From Bryobacterales bacterium (GTDB lineage Bacteria; Acidobacteriota; Terriglobia; Bryobacterales; Bryobacteraceae): a stretch of 64,000 nucleotides of DNA. The position numbers were made by a program, and so were the translations under genes. The stretch covers positions 1 through 64,000 of the forward strand of contig JAEUQC010000059.1 in NCBI GenBank assembly GCA_016789905.1, read 5' to 3'. The notes beneath the pieces were generated by a model. The model saw nothing but the letters and a program-made list of their open reading frames with translations, was not told where the DNA came from and searched no databases. Below, piece after piece: positions 25,360 to 33,153 of this stretch (positions are counted from its first letter, which is position 1; every line of letters begins with the position of its first letter).

Positions 25360-26244
25360 TTATGCTAACGCGAGATTCAAGTTCTCAATCGCTTCGTCAA
25401 TCTCGGCCGTGTTCTTGTACCCCACCGTCACGCAGTCCACGCCGGCGTTCTGAAAGGCGAAGCGCATCGCTGCCTGGCGGTCTTCGCGTTTGGTGAACGC
25501 GCCCTCGCCGACAAGCTTCATGCTGATGACGCCCATGCCCTCGGTATGTACTTTTTTCACATGGGTCACCACTTCCGGAACGTTTCCCGGATCCGGGCTG
25601 TTATAGGCCTCAGCGTCCATCTTCGTGCCGTTGTGGTTCACACGGATCATGGCCACTTCCAGCCACTTGTTGCCCGGCATCTGGCGCAGCGCGGGCAGCC
25701 CATGGACAGAGGCGCCTTGGCCAATGATGGCCTGCTTCACTTTGGCCTCTGAGATGCCGTCCTGCCAGCGAACAGAGTCGGTAGGCCACGTGGCGAAATG
25801 CTGATAGTGGAGCAGTGCGATGTCGAAATAGTCGGTCTGGGCCAGTTTTCGCAGTTCGTCGATCTTGTCCTGTGGGTTGGTATTGGGCCGCGTCGTGAGC
25901 TTGGTCATCAGGCGATAGGTATCGCGCGGAATGCCCTTTAGCGCGATGCCGAGCATCTTATGCATTTCGCCATACGATTCGGCGGTCTCGAAGAACCGAA
26001 TGCCGCGGTCGTAGGCATAGCGGACAATGCGGGTGAACTCCTCCTGGCCGAGTTCGCGCTGCACCCGGCCGCTGACGGAACCGGTGCCGAAGGCCAGTCT
26101 CGTGACCTTCACATTGGACTTGCCGAGCGTCACCCAATCCGTCGCCTTGCCTTTGGCGGCTTTGACGGGAAGGGCGCCCGTTCCGGCGATGGCGCCGGCG
26201 GTGATCAGGTTCTTCAGAAATCTACGGCGGGGGCACATGGCCAT
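25360..26244 (-). CDS. Tat-exported aldo/keto reductase
   Basis: An NAD(P)H-dependent oxidoreductase of the aldo/keto reductase fold, 294 residues. The ATG at 26244 is preferred to an upstream TTG because a GGAGG ribosome-binding site lies eight bases before it. The N-terminus has a twin-arginine motif (CPRRRFLKNLITAGAIAG) and Ala-rich signal, suggesting export. The fold is visible in VTRLAFGTGSVSG, YDRGIRFFETAESYG (catalytic Asp/Tyr region, with Glu in place of the usual Asp), LMTKLTTR, FDIALLHYQH, and a late GMGVISMKLVGEGAFT and CVTVGYKN. Many acidobacterial Tat-dependent aldo/keto reductases of this kind exist; substrates are unknown. The next gene downstream is the dCTP deaminase, 8 bp away. 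Confidence 0.88.
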   Translation of the reverse strand: MAMCPRRRFLKNLITAGAIAGTGALPVKAAKGKATDWVTLGKSNVKVTRLAFGTGSVSGRVQRELGQEEFTRIVRYAYDRGIRFFETAESYGEMHKMLGIALKGIPRDTYRLMTKLTTRPNTNPQDKIDELRKLAQTDYFDIALLHYQHFATWPTDSVRWQDGISEAKVKQAIIGQGASVHGLPALRQMPGNKWLEVAMIRVNHNGTKMDAEAYNSPDPGNVPEVVTHVKKVHTEGMGVISMKLVGEGAFTKREDRQAAMRFAFQNAGVDCVTVGYKNTAEIDEAIENLNLALA

Positions 26245-26289
26245 GGCGGAATCCTCCAATACGGGTAGCGTACCACTTGCGAAACTGGG

Positions 26290-26358
26290 TCAGAGCAACA
26301 GTTTGACGCCCAGCGCAATCTGGCGCTGGCGGGGTTTAGGTAACGAGCGCCCACCCAT
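26290..26358 (-). pseudogene. Possible remnant of a TonB-dependent receptor C-terminus
   Basis: A 22-codon minus-strand frame, ending PRQRQIALGVKLLL and a TGA at 26290-26292, resembles the last beta-strand of acidobacterial TonB-dependent receptors (typically ending R-Q-I-Q-x-x-L-K-L-x-F). No longer receptor frame leads into it. The same bases include a short inverted repeat (CCAGCGC 26310-26316 with GCGCTGG 26323-26329). Chance resemblance is quite possible. The rest of the 26245-26417 gap holds no recognisable gene. Confidence 0.25.
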
Positions 26359-26417
26359 GCGCCCCTGTTTATGTGCGGAGCGGGAAGCGAAAGACCTGAA
26401 TGTTATCCTGAGCCTTT

Positions 26418-27680
26418 ATGAGGATCGCGGTAGCAGGGCTTTGGCATCTGGGCACGGTAACGGCGGGCTGCCTGGCGGCGGCCGGGCATGAAGTCATCGG
26501 GCTCGATGAAGACGCCGCGCTGATTGGACGCCTCAACAAGGGCGAATTGCCGGTGGCCGAACCAGGATTGAGGGAAATTTTCGACGCCGAACTAGCCACA
26601 GGACGATTGCGTTTTTCCGCCTCGTTCGCGGACGCCGCCGCGGCCGATGTCGTCTGGATCACCTACGACACCCCTGTCGACGATCACGACCGCGCCGACA
26701 CGGAATTCGTCCACCAGCGGGCGCTTCGGTTGGCCGGGCAAATGCGCGCCGGCGCCGTGCTGCTGGTGAGTTCGCAGATGCCCGTAGGCTCCATCGCGCG
26801 GTTGGAACGGGAATTCGGCAATGCCGTGCGGTTTGCCTGTTCCCCAGAGAATCTGCGGCTGGGCAAGGCGCTGCAGGTGTTTCGTTCGCCGGATCGCGTG
26901 GTTGTTGGCGTCCGCGACGCAGAGACGCGTGCCGCCCTAGAGGGTGTCTGGGCGCCATTCGCCCCGAGGATCGAATGGATGTCAGTGGAATCGGCGGAGA
27001 TGACCAAGCACGCCATCAATTCCTTCCTCGCCACCTCCATCTGCTTCATCAATGAAATTGCCACGCTCTGCGAACGCACCGGGGCGGACGCGCTGGAAGT
27101 GGAGCGCGGCTTGAAGACGGATCTGCGCATTGGCCCGGGTTCGTATTTGCACGCCGGGGGCGCGTTCGCCGGCGGTACACTCGCGCGGGACATCGCCTTC
27201 TTGCGGTCCATCAGCGCCAGTACCGGCGCCGGCGTACCGTTGATCGACGGCGTTTTCGAAAGCAACCAACACCACAAAAGTTGGCTCGCGCGGCGCGTGC
27301 GGGAGGTCTTTCCAGTGCTGGCCGGCAAAACGGTGGCGCTATTGGGGCTTACCTATAAGCCGGGGACCAACACGCTGCGCCGTTCTTCCGCGGTGGAGGC
27401 TGCCGAATGGCTCCACCGCGAAGGCGCGCGCGTTCGCGCGTTCGACCCGGCCATCAACGAACTGCCCGCGGAGTTGCAGCCCGTGATTTCGCTCGCGCCG
27501 AGCGTGGAACAGGCGTTGGCGGGCGCCGATGCCCTCGTGGTGATGACGCCCTGGCCGGAGTTTCGTGAGTTGCAGGCGGCGTGGGCGCCGCCGGTGGTGT
27601 TTGACGCGGCAAGGTTCTTGGAGCCGGTGCTCGTTGGCCGCGCCGGGCTGCGATATTTTTCGATTGGGAGAGCGATTTGA
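26418..27680 (+). CDS. UDP-glucose/GDP-mannose dehydrogenase homologue lacking the catalytic Cys
   Basis: Three-domain NAD-dependent sugar-nucleotide dehydrogenase fold, 420 residues. The N-terminal Rossmann loop is GLWHLGTVTAG, followed by EVIGLDED. The central domain carries ESAEMTKHAINSFLA with the conserved Lys near 198. In the loop that normally reads G-G-S-C-F-P-K-D this protein has AGGTLARD: Thr 254 replaces the Cys that forms the thiohemiacetal needed for the second oxidation. The C-terminal UDP-binding domain is present (VALLGLTYKPGTNTLRRSS, FDPAIN). Normal UDP-glucuronate synthesis is therefore unlikely; a single oxidation or another sugar is possible. It overlaps the SDR gene by 4 bp. 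The CSPENLRLG segment also differs from the usual Y-x-P-E-F-L-R-E-G. Confidence 0.88.
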   Translation: MRIAVAGLWHLGTVTAGCLAAAGHEVIGLDEDAALIGRLNKGELPVAEPGLREIFDAELATGRLRFSASFADAAAADVVWITYDTPVDDHDRADTEFVHQRALRLAGQMRAGAVLLVSSQMPVGSIARLEREFGNAVRFACSPENLRLGKALQVFRSPDRVVVGVRDAETRAALEGVWAPFAPRIEWMSVESAEMTKHAINSFLATSICFINEIATLCERTGADALEVERGLKTDLRIGPGSYLHAGGAFAGGTLARDIAFLRSISASTGAGVPLIDGVFESNQHHKSWLARRVREVFPVLAGKTVALLGLTYKPGTNTLRRSSAVEAAEWLHREGARVRAFDPAINELPAELQPVISLAPSVEQALAGADALVVMTPWPEFRELQAAWAPPVVFDAARFLEPVLVGRAGLRYFSIGRAI

Positions 27681-28537
27681 AACTAGCAGGCCGGAAGGCA
27701 GTGGTAACGGGCGCCAGCCAGGGATTGGGCTTGGCCATCGCGCGCGTGTTCCTGGAAGAGGGGGCAAGCGTGCTGATCTGCGCACGCGGCGCGGACGAAC
27801 TGGAGACCGCGCGGGCGGAGTTAGACGCGGCCTATCCAGGGAAGGTGTTCGCGGAGCGTTGCGATGTGGGCGTTGAGCAGGAACTGGACGCCTTTGCGGC
27901 AATGGCGGCGCGGGTCCTGGGCGGGGTGGATGTGTTGGTCTGCAACGCGGGTGTGTACGGGCCGAAAGGCGCCATCGACACTGTGGACTGGGCGGCCTGG
28001 GTGCGGGCGATTCAGATCAACCTCACTGGCACAGTTTACTGCTGCCGCGCCTTTCTACCGCTGCTGAAGCAGGCGTCGCGGGCGAAGGTGTTGATTATTT
28101 CCGGTGGCGGGGCGACGAAGCCATTGCCGAATCTCAGCGCCTACGCGGCGTCTAAGGCTGGCGTCGTGCGGTTCGCCGAAACCTTGGCCGAGGAGTTGAA
28201 GCCATTCGGGATCGACGTGAATTCGATCGCCCCGGGGGCGTTGAACACGCGACTGTTGGATGAGATTTTGGAAGCCGGCCCCGCCGTGGTGGGCGAGGCG
28301 TTCTACAACTCGGCCATCAAGCAGCGGGACACAGGCGGAACGTCGCCGGAGTTAGGCGGCCGGCTGTGCGCATATCTGGCCTCGGCCGCCGGCGACGGTG
28401 TTACGGGTAGGCTCATCAGCGCCCAGTGGGACCCCTGGGAGCGTATGGAAGCATTCAAAGACGACATGGCCGCCACCGACGTCTACACCCTGCGCCGCAT
28501 CGTCCCCGCCGACCGCCACAAACCCTGGGAACATTAA
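27677..28537 (+). CDS. Short-chain dehydrogenase/reductase
   Basis: Classical SDR of 286 residues that interconverts an alcohol and a ketone with NAD(P). Start TTG at 27677 overlaps the stop of the preceding dehydrogenase. Motifs are complete: cofactor loop TGASQGLGLAIA near residue 12, NAG in VLVCNAGVYG, catalytic Ser near ISGGGA (the usual S position reads in IISGGGATK) and YAASKAG with the catalytic Tyr and Lys. The C-terminal ~50 residues (WDPWERMEAFKDDMAATDVYTLRRI) extend past the usual fold and resemble SDRs found in sugar-nucleotide and polyketide loci. Coupling to the UDP-sugar-dehydrogenase-like gene suggests that it acts on the same sugar. The gene ends inside the left arm of a 29-bp inverted repeat. 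Confidence 0.92.
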   Translation: MKLAGRKAVVTGASQGLGLAIARVFLEEGASVLICARGADELETARAELDAAYPGKVFAERCDVGVEQELDAFAAMAARVLGGVDVLVCNAGVYGPKGAIDTVDWAAWVRAIQINLTGTVYCCRAFLPLLKQASRAKVLIISGGGATKPLPNLSAYAASKAGVVRFAETLAEELKPFGIDVNSIAPGALNTRLLDEILEAGPAVVGEAFYNSAIKQRDTGGTSPELGGRLCAYLASAAGDGVTGRLISAQWDPWERMEAFKDDMAATDVYTLRRIVPADRHKPWEH

Positions 28538-28663
28538 ATTGGTGCCAAGCGCCTATTTAATCTAAATAGCGTGTTTTGGGGCCATTCTTGAGCCGCCCGA
28601 ATGCATTATCAGTAACTTAGCCGCCGCAAACATGAAATAGGCGCTTGGCACCAATTTAATGTT
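28530..28663. repeat. 134-bp element bounded by perfect 29-bp inverted repeats
   Basis: Bases 28530-28558 and 28635-28663 are exact reverse complements over 29 positions, separated by 76 bp without coding sequence. The arms contain the half-palindromic core TTGGTGCCAAGCGCC. The left arm covers the last codons and stop of the SDR gene; the right arm covers the stop of the convergent epimerase gene, so both genes end in TAA within the arms. This is longer and more perfect than a terminator needs to be. A small non-autonomous mobile element, a REP/ERIC-like repeat, or a bidirectional terminator are the options. No target-site duplication is visible and no second copy was noticed in this window. 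Confidence 0.85.
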
Positions 28664-29615
28664 AGCGGCGCGCGGCCACCCAGGGCGTCGCCTGCAGGTA
28701 CTCCACCGTCTTGATCACCGCCTGCTGGATCGTCAGCTTCGGCGCCCAGCCAAACGCCCGCACCTTCTCCGTATCCAGAAAAATGAACGGATTGTCCCCA
28801 ATCCAACCACGGTCCCCTTGGCCGAATTCGAGTTCCGGCGTCACCCCCAGATGCGCCGTGATCCAGCCGATCGAATCCTTCACCTGGCAGTATTCGTTCG
28901 TCCCCAAGTTGAAGATGTTCACCCGGTCCTTGGCCTTCTCCAGCGTCAACAAAATCGCGTCCACACAATCCTGCACGTACAAATAACTCTTGCGTTGCGT
29001 ACCATTGCCCAACACCGGCAGCCGCCCCGGATCGGCCTGCAGTTTCTTGTAAAAATCAAGCACATGCCCATGCGTGTAGCGCTCGCCCAGTATCGAAACG
29101 AACCGGAATACAAACGCCTCCATCTGAAAACTCTCGCTGTAGGCCGTAATTAAGCCCTCGGCGCTGATCTTCGACGCCCCGTATAGCGAAGTTTGCACCG
29201 GAAACGGCGCGTCCTCCGGCGTCGGAATCACCGCCGCCTCCCCATAGACCGATCCCGTGGAACTGAACGCGATCCGCTTCACGCCATTCCGCCGCATCGC
29301 CTCCAGCACATTCCACGTGACAATAATGTTCTGCTCCAGGTCACGCCGGGGATGATCCGGCCCGAACCGGACATCGGCGTTGGCCGCGAAATGCACCACC
29401 AGGTCCACCCCCGCCGCCGCCTCCACCAATGCGTCCAGGTCAAGCAGGTCCTGTTCCCGCAAGACGAAGTTCGGATTCGCCCTTGCGCCCTCCAGAAACT
29501 CCGGCTGCCCGGTCGAGAAGTTATCGACGCCAACCACCGAGTGGCCAAGCGAAAGCAGGCGATCCGTAAGGGTGCTGCCGATGAAGCCGGCAGCGCCGGT
29601 GACAAGTACACGCAT
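28662..29615 (-). CDS. NAD-dependent sugar-nucleotide epimerase/dehydratase
   Basis: Extended SDR enzyme of 317 residues, closest in form to UDP-glucose 4-epimerases. It shows the Rossmann loop VTGAAGFIGSTLTDRLL at the N-terminus, GVDNFSTG, VHFAANADVR, the catalytic triad segments SSTGSVYGE (Ser/Thr) and SLYGASKISAEGL (Tyr-x3-Lys near residue 147), and RFVSILGERYTHGHVLDFY in the substrate region. Likely role: supplying a nucleotide sugar for surface polysaccharide. It is upstream-coupled to the GT2 gene (5 bp apart, GT2 gene first), so the transcript is GT2 then epimerase. Its stop codon lies in the inverted-repeat element. Confidence 0.92.
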   Translation of the reverse strand: MRVLVTGAAGFIGSTLTDRLLSLGHSVVGVDNFSTGQPEFLEGARANPNFVLREQDLLDLDALVEAAAGVDLVVHFAANADVRFGPDHPRRDLEQNIIVTWNVLEAMRRNGVKRIAFSSTGSVYGEAAVIPTPEDAPFPVQTSLYGASKISAEGLITAYSESFQMEAFVFRFVSILGERYTHGHVLDFYKKLQADPGRLPVLGNGTQRKSYLYVQDCVDAILLTLEKAKDRVNIFNLGTNEYCQVKDSIGWITAHLGVTPELEFGQGDRGWIGDNPFIFLDTEKVRAFGWAPKLTIQQAVIKTVEYLQATPWVAARR

Positions 29616-29620
29616 AGGTT

Positions 29621-30409
29621 CTATTCTGAATTGCCGACGGTCTGGCGCACCGGAACGTATTGTTCCGGGCGGATGGCGGCCATCCGGCGGCGAATGCGGA
29701 AGATATCTTTCAGGTTTTGGATGTTGCCGGCCACCAGGTCCAGCCGGGAGTCGGCGTCGTCGCGCCAGCGGATCGGCACCTGCTCCAGTCGCGCGCCCAT
29801 GCGAATCGCCAGCGCGATGATCTCGACGTCGTACATGTACCCATCGATTTCCTGCAGCGCGAAAACCGCCTTAGCCAGATCATGCCGGAAAAACTTGAAG
29901 CCGCACTGGGTGTCGGTAATGCCCGGCAGGCCGACAATCGACTGAACCGCGAAGTAGAACCCGCGCCCGCCAAGCTGACGGTAGAACGGCTGCGGTTTTT
30001 CGATCTTCCCATTCGTGCGGGAGCGAATCCCGATCGCGAAGTCCGCCTTGCCACGAAGCAGCGGAAGGAACTGGTCGAACTCTTCTATGGGCACTTTGTT
30101 ATCGGCGTCGGCGAAGCCGATGATGGCGCCCGTCGCCTGCTCCACACCCAGGCGAATGCCCTTGCCTTTGCCGGACCGTTGCGGGGAACCAAGAACAATA
30201 ATTCCAGGAATTTCCGCCGATAATTCACTCGCTTTTTCGCGCGTACCGTCGTTCCCATCGGCGGAGACAATAATTTGCGAAGTGAGCCCGCGGGACTGAA
30301 AATAGAGGTGGGCTTCGCGAATGGTGTTCACGATAGTCTTCGCTTCGTTGTAGGCGGGGAGAATAAGCGAGATCTCAGGCTGCAATGCGGCTCCGGTGTC
30401 CAAGTCCAC
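29621..30409 (-). CDS. Glycosyltransferase family 2 (dolichyl/polyprenyl-phosphate sugar synthase-like)
   Basis: Inverting GT-A glycosyltransferase of 262 residues. EISLILPAYNEAKTI opens the catalytic domain, IIVSADGNDGTREKA holds the first Asp motif, and GFADADNKVPIEEF holds the D-x-D metal site. GITDTQCGFKFFRHDLAKAVF and GYMYDVEIIALAIRMG match enzymes of the dolichyl-phosphate beta-glucosyltransferase/DPM1 group, which load a sugar onto a polyprenyl phosphate carrier. No transmembrane helix is present. The start is a GTG at 30409. A polyprenyl-linked sugar made here could be used by membrane GT-C-type proteins such as the one encoded at 34976-37657. It is divergent from the Gfo/Idh/MocA gene. 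Confidence 0.9.
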   Translation of the reverse strand: MDLDTGAALQPEISLILPAYNEAKTIVNTIREAHLYFQSRGLTSQIIVSADGNDGTREKASELSAEIPGIIVLGSPQRSGKGKGIRLGVEQATGAIIGFADADNKVPIEEFDQFLPLLRGKADFAIGIRSRTNGKIEKPQPFYRQLGGRGFYFAVQSIVGLPGITDTQCGFKFFRHDLAKAVFALQEIDGYMYDVEIIALAIRMGARLEQVPIRWRDDADSRLDLVAGNIQNLKDIFRIRRRMAAIRPEQYVPVRQTVGNSE

Positions 30410-30473
30410 CTATTCAGCATACAATGAGAGCATACGCGTAAGCGGAAGAACGTAAGCGATTCATGAAGGGGAT

Positions 30474-31463
30474 TTGGAACGAAACGTGCGGGTTGCGATT
30501 GTCGGCTGTGGGCTGATTGGACAGAAGCGGGCGAAGGCGTTGGCCGGGGCGGAACTTGCCATTTGCTGCGATGTAAAACTGGAGCTGGCTCAAAAGCTGG
30601 CGGCGGATTTCCCGGGCGCCACCGCGACGGCGCATTGGGAGGAAGCCGTTACCGCGCCCGGCGTCGACATCGTCGTGGTCGCAACAATTCACAAAGAATT
30701 AGCCCCGATCGCGGCCGCCGCCGCCGCGGCTGGAAAACACGTGCTCGTCGAAAAGCCGGGCGCTCGCCGCGCCGCCGAACTTGACGCGGTACTCGAGGCC
30801 GCGGCAAGAACAGGCGTGCGCGTCCGCGTCGGCTTCAATCACCGCTATCACCCGGCCATGCAGAAGGCGCGGGAAATTCTGGACTCCGGTGTGGCCGGCC
30901 CGCTGATGTTCATTCGCGGGCGATACGGCCACGGCGGCGGGCCAGGGTACGACAAAAACTGGCGCGCGGTGGCGGAGCTTTCCGGCGGCGGCGAAGCCAT
31001 CGATCAGGGCATGCATCTGATCGACCTGTCGCGCTGGTACCTGGGCGATTTCACGGACGTGCAGGGGCGCGTCGCCACTTATTTCTGGAACATGCCGGTG
31101 GAAGACAACGTTTTCCTGTTGCTGACAACACCACACGGCCAGACCGCCCAGTTGCACGCCACCTGGACCGAATGGAAGAATCTGTTTTCGCTAGAAATAT
31201 ACGGCAAGTACGGCAAAATCGACATCAGCGGACTCGGCCGCAGCTACGGCGTGGAGAAGCTGACTTATTACCAGATGCTGCCGGACCTGCTCCCGCCGAA
31301 GAAGCAGGAGTTTGAATACCCGGGTCAAGATGGAAGCTGGGAACTGGAGTTTGCCGAGTTTCTGGCCGATATACGGGAGGGACGCGATCCGTCGCCGGGC
31401 GTGCGTGACGCGCAGGCGGCCCTGCGGATTGTGGAAGCCATCTACAAGGAGCACGGCCGGTGA
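30474..31463 (+). CDS. Gfo/Idh/MocA family oxidoreductase
   Basis: NAD(P)-dependent sugar oxidoreductase of 329 residues. The N-terminal Rossmann domain shows VRVAIVGCGLIGQKRA, followed by VVATIHKELAPIAAAAAAAGKHVLVEKPGARR, which contains the family E-K-P motif. The C-terminal alpha/beta domain includes FNHRYHPAMQKAREIL, GGGEAIDQGMHLIDLSRWYLGD (family H-x-x-D region) and a beta-sheet for dimerisation. The start is a TTG at 30474 after a GAAGGGGA ribosome-binding site. It overlaps the heptose kinase start by 4 bp and so heads the heptose operon. A UDP-sugar or heptose derivative is a reasonable substrate guess, not shown by sequence. Confidence 0.9.
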   Translation: MERNVRVAIVGCGLIGQKRAKALAGAELAICCDVKLELAQKLAADFPGATATAHWEEAVTAPGVDIVVVATIHKELAPIAAAAAAAGKHVLVEKPGARRAAELDAVLEAAARTGVRVRVGFNHRYHPAMQKAREILDSGVAGPLMFIRGRYGHGGGPGYDKNWRAVAELSGGGEAIDQGMHLIDLSRWYLGDFTDVQGRVATYFWNMPVEDNVFLLLTTPHGQTAQLHATWTEWKNLFSLEIYGKYGKIDISGLGRSYGVEKLTYYQMLPDLLPPKKQEFEYPGQDGSWELEFAEFLADIREGRDPSPGVRDAQAALRIVEAIYKEHGR

Positions 31464-32446
31464 TCATTACTCGCAGCCCGTTGCGCATCTCGCTCGGCGG
31501 GGGCGGTACGGACTTGCCTTCTTACTATCTGGAACACGGCGGGTTCGTTATTTCCGCCGCCATCAATCGCTACGTCTACATCACGTTGCACGAAATCTTC
31601 CGGCCCGAACTGATCGTAAAGTACTCGAAGATGGAGATCGTCGAGCGCGTGGCGGACCTGAAGCACCCCATCGTGCGGGAAGCGTTGCGGATGGTGCTAG
31701 GCGAATCAGCGTCGTACCTGGAAATGACTAGCATGTCGGACATCCCGGCCGGCACCGGTCTCGGCTCGTCGGGGAGCTTTACCACCGCGTTGCTGACGGC
31801 ACTGCACACCATGAACTCGACCGTGTTGGGTCGCCAGGACCTGGCCGAACTGGCCTGCCACATTGAGATTGACCGGCTTGGCGAACCGATCGGAAAACAG
31901 GACCAATACATCGCGGCGTATGGCGGCGTGCAGTGCATGCATTTTGGAACCGATGGAACGGTACGGGTGGAGTCGCTCGCCGCCTCGGCGGAGACCCTCT
32001 ATAACCTGGAAGACAATCTTGTGCTGTTCTTCACCGGCTATACGCGGTCCGCTTCGGCCATCCTGCAGGAGCAGGACACGAAGAGCAAGCAGAAGGACGC
32101 CGGCATGGCCCAAAATCTGCATTTCATCAAGGAATTGGGTGTGGCGAGCCAGAAGGCCTTTGAGTGCGGTGATGTGCGCGCGTTTGGCGAAATCATGCAC
32201 GTGCATTGGGAGCACAAGAAGAAGCGTTCCAACGGGATGAGCAATCCGCAAATCGACGAATGGTACGAGGCCGGCCGCGAGAACGGCGCGATTGGCGGAA
32301 AACTGATCGGCGCCGGCGGCGGCGGATTTCTAATGTTCTACGCCGAAGACAAAGGCAAACTGCGGCGTGCCATGAAACGCTTGGGGCTGATCGAGGTCCG
32401 GGTTCGTTTCGATTTCGACGGCAGCACCGTGGTGGCGCGCAGTTAG
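31460..32446 (+). CDS. hddA: D-glycero-alpha-D-manno-heptose-7-phosphate kinase-like GHMP kinase
   Basis: GHMP-superfamily kinase of 328 residues that would phosphorylate C1 of heptose 7-phosphate. The N-terminus IITRSPLRISLGGGGTDLPSYY is the sugar-binding motif of HddA-type kinases. The ATP loop is PAGTGLGSSGSFTTALLTAL (GHMP motif 2), and the C-terminal motif 3 is GAIGGKLIGAGGGGFLMFY. The start is a GTG at 31460 that overlaps the preceding stop. The adjoining HddC-like, GmhA-like and GmhB genes support the heptose assignment over other GHMP substrates such as fucose or galactose. The product would go to GmhB. Confidence 0.9.
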   Translation: MIITRSPLRISLGGGGTDLPSYYLEHGGFVISAAINRYVYITLHEIFRPELIVKYSKMEIVERVADLKHPIVREALRMVLGESASYLEMTSMSDIPAGTGLGSSGSFTTALLTALHTMNSTVLGRQDLAELACHIEIDRLGEPIGKQDQYIAAYGGVQCMHFGTDGTVRVESLAASAETLYNLEDNLVLFFTGYTRSASAILQEQDTKSKQKDAGMAQNLHFIKELGVASQKAFECGDVRAFGEIMHVHWEHKKKRSNGMSNPQIDEWYEAGRENGAIGGKLIGAGGGGFLMFYAEDKGKLRRAMKRLGLIEVRVRFDFDGSTVVARS

Positions 32447-32451
32447 CGGCT

Positions 32452-33153
32452 ATGTTACCGGTTATCATCCTTGCCGGCGGGCTCGCGACGCGTCTACGGC
32501 CAATAACGGAAACTATTCCAAAAGCGCTGGTGGAAATCAACGGCCGGCCGTTTCTCGACCACCAGATGCGCCTCCTGGCGGCCAATGGCGTGCGCCGCGC
32601 GGTGCTGAGCGTCGCCTACCGCGGCGAGATGATCGAAGAGTTTCTGGGGAATGGCGCGCGATATGGCGTGGAAGTAAGTTATTCCTATGACGGCGACAAG
32701 TATCTGGGAACAGCCGGCGCCATCCGGAAGGCCCTTCACCTTCTGGGCGAGGCCTTCTTCACGCTCTACGGCGATTCGTATCTGACCGTGCCCTTCGCCG
32801 CCGTCGAAGAGACGTTTCTCGCCAGCGGCAAAGAGGCGCTCATGACCGTCTACCGCAACGAAGGGCTGTTCGATACGAGCAACGTGGAGTTTGCCGGCGC
32901 GCGCATTGTCGCCTACGATAAGAAGGCGCGCACAGCGGCCATGCGGCACATCGACTACGGCCTGGGTGTTTTCCAGGCGCGAGTGTTCTCGCGGCTCGCC
33001 GAGGGCGAGGTGTGCGACCTGGCGACGCTGTTTCAAGACGTGCTCCGCAGAGGAGAATTGGCGGCGTTCGAGGTGCGGGAGCGGTTTTACGAGATTGGAA
33101 CCGTGGAAGGTATTCGGGACACTGAGGCCTTCCTGACGGAGCGAGGACTGTAA
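32452..33153 (+). CDS. hddC: Sugar-phosphate nucleotidyltransferase, HddC-like
   Basis: GT-A-fold nucleotidyltransferase of 233 residues that would join a nucleotide to heptose 1-phosphate. The signature LPVIILAGGLATRLRPITETIPKALVEING begins at the ATG at 32452 (five bases after the previous stop); a longer in-frame extension upstream is a shadow of the kinase gene. DKYLGTAGAIRKAL and LYGDSYLTVPF (metal-binding Asp) follow. In the Gram-negative pathway the enzyme makes GDP-heptose; an ADP or other nucleotide cannot be excluded from sequence. It is short for the family because there is no C-terminal beta-helix. Confidence 0.88.
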   Translation: MLPVIILAGGLATRLRPITETIPKALVEINGRPFLDHQMRLLAANGVRRAVLSVAYRGEMIEEFLGNGARYGVEVSYSYDGDKYLGTAGAIRKALHLLGEAFFTLYGDSYLTVPFAAVEETFLASGKEALMTVYRNEGLFDTSNVEFAGARIVAYDKKARTAAMRHIDYGLGVFQARVFSRLAEGEVCDLATLFQDVLRRGELAAFEVRERFYEIGTVEGIRDTEAFLTERGL

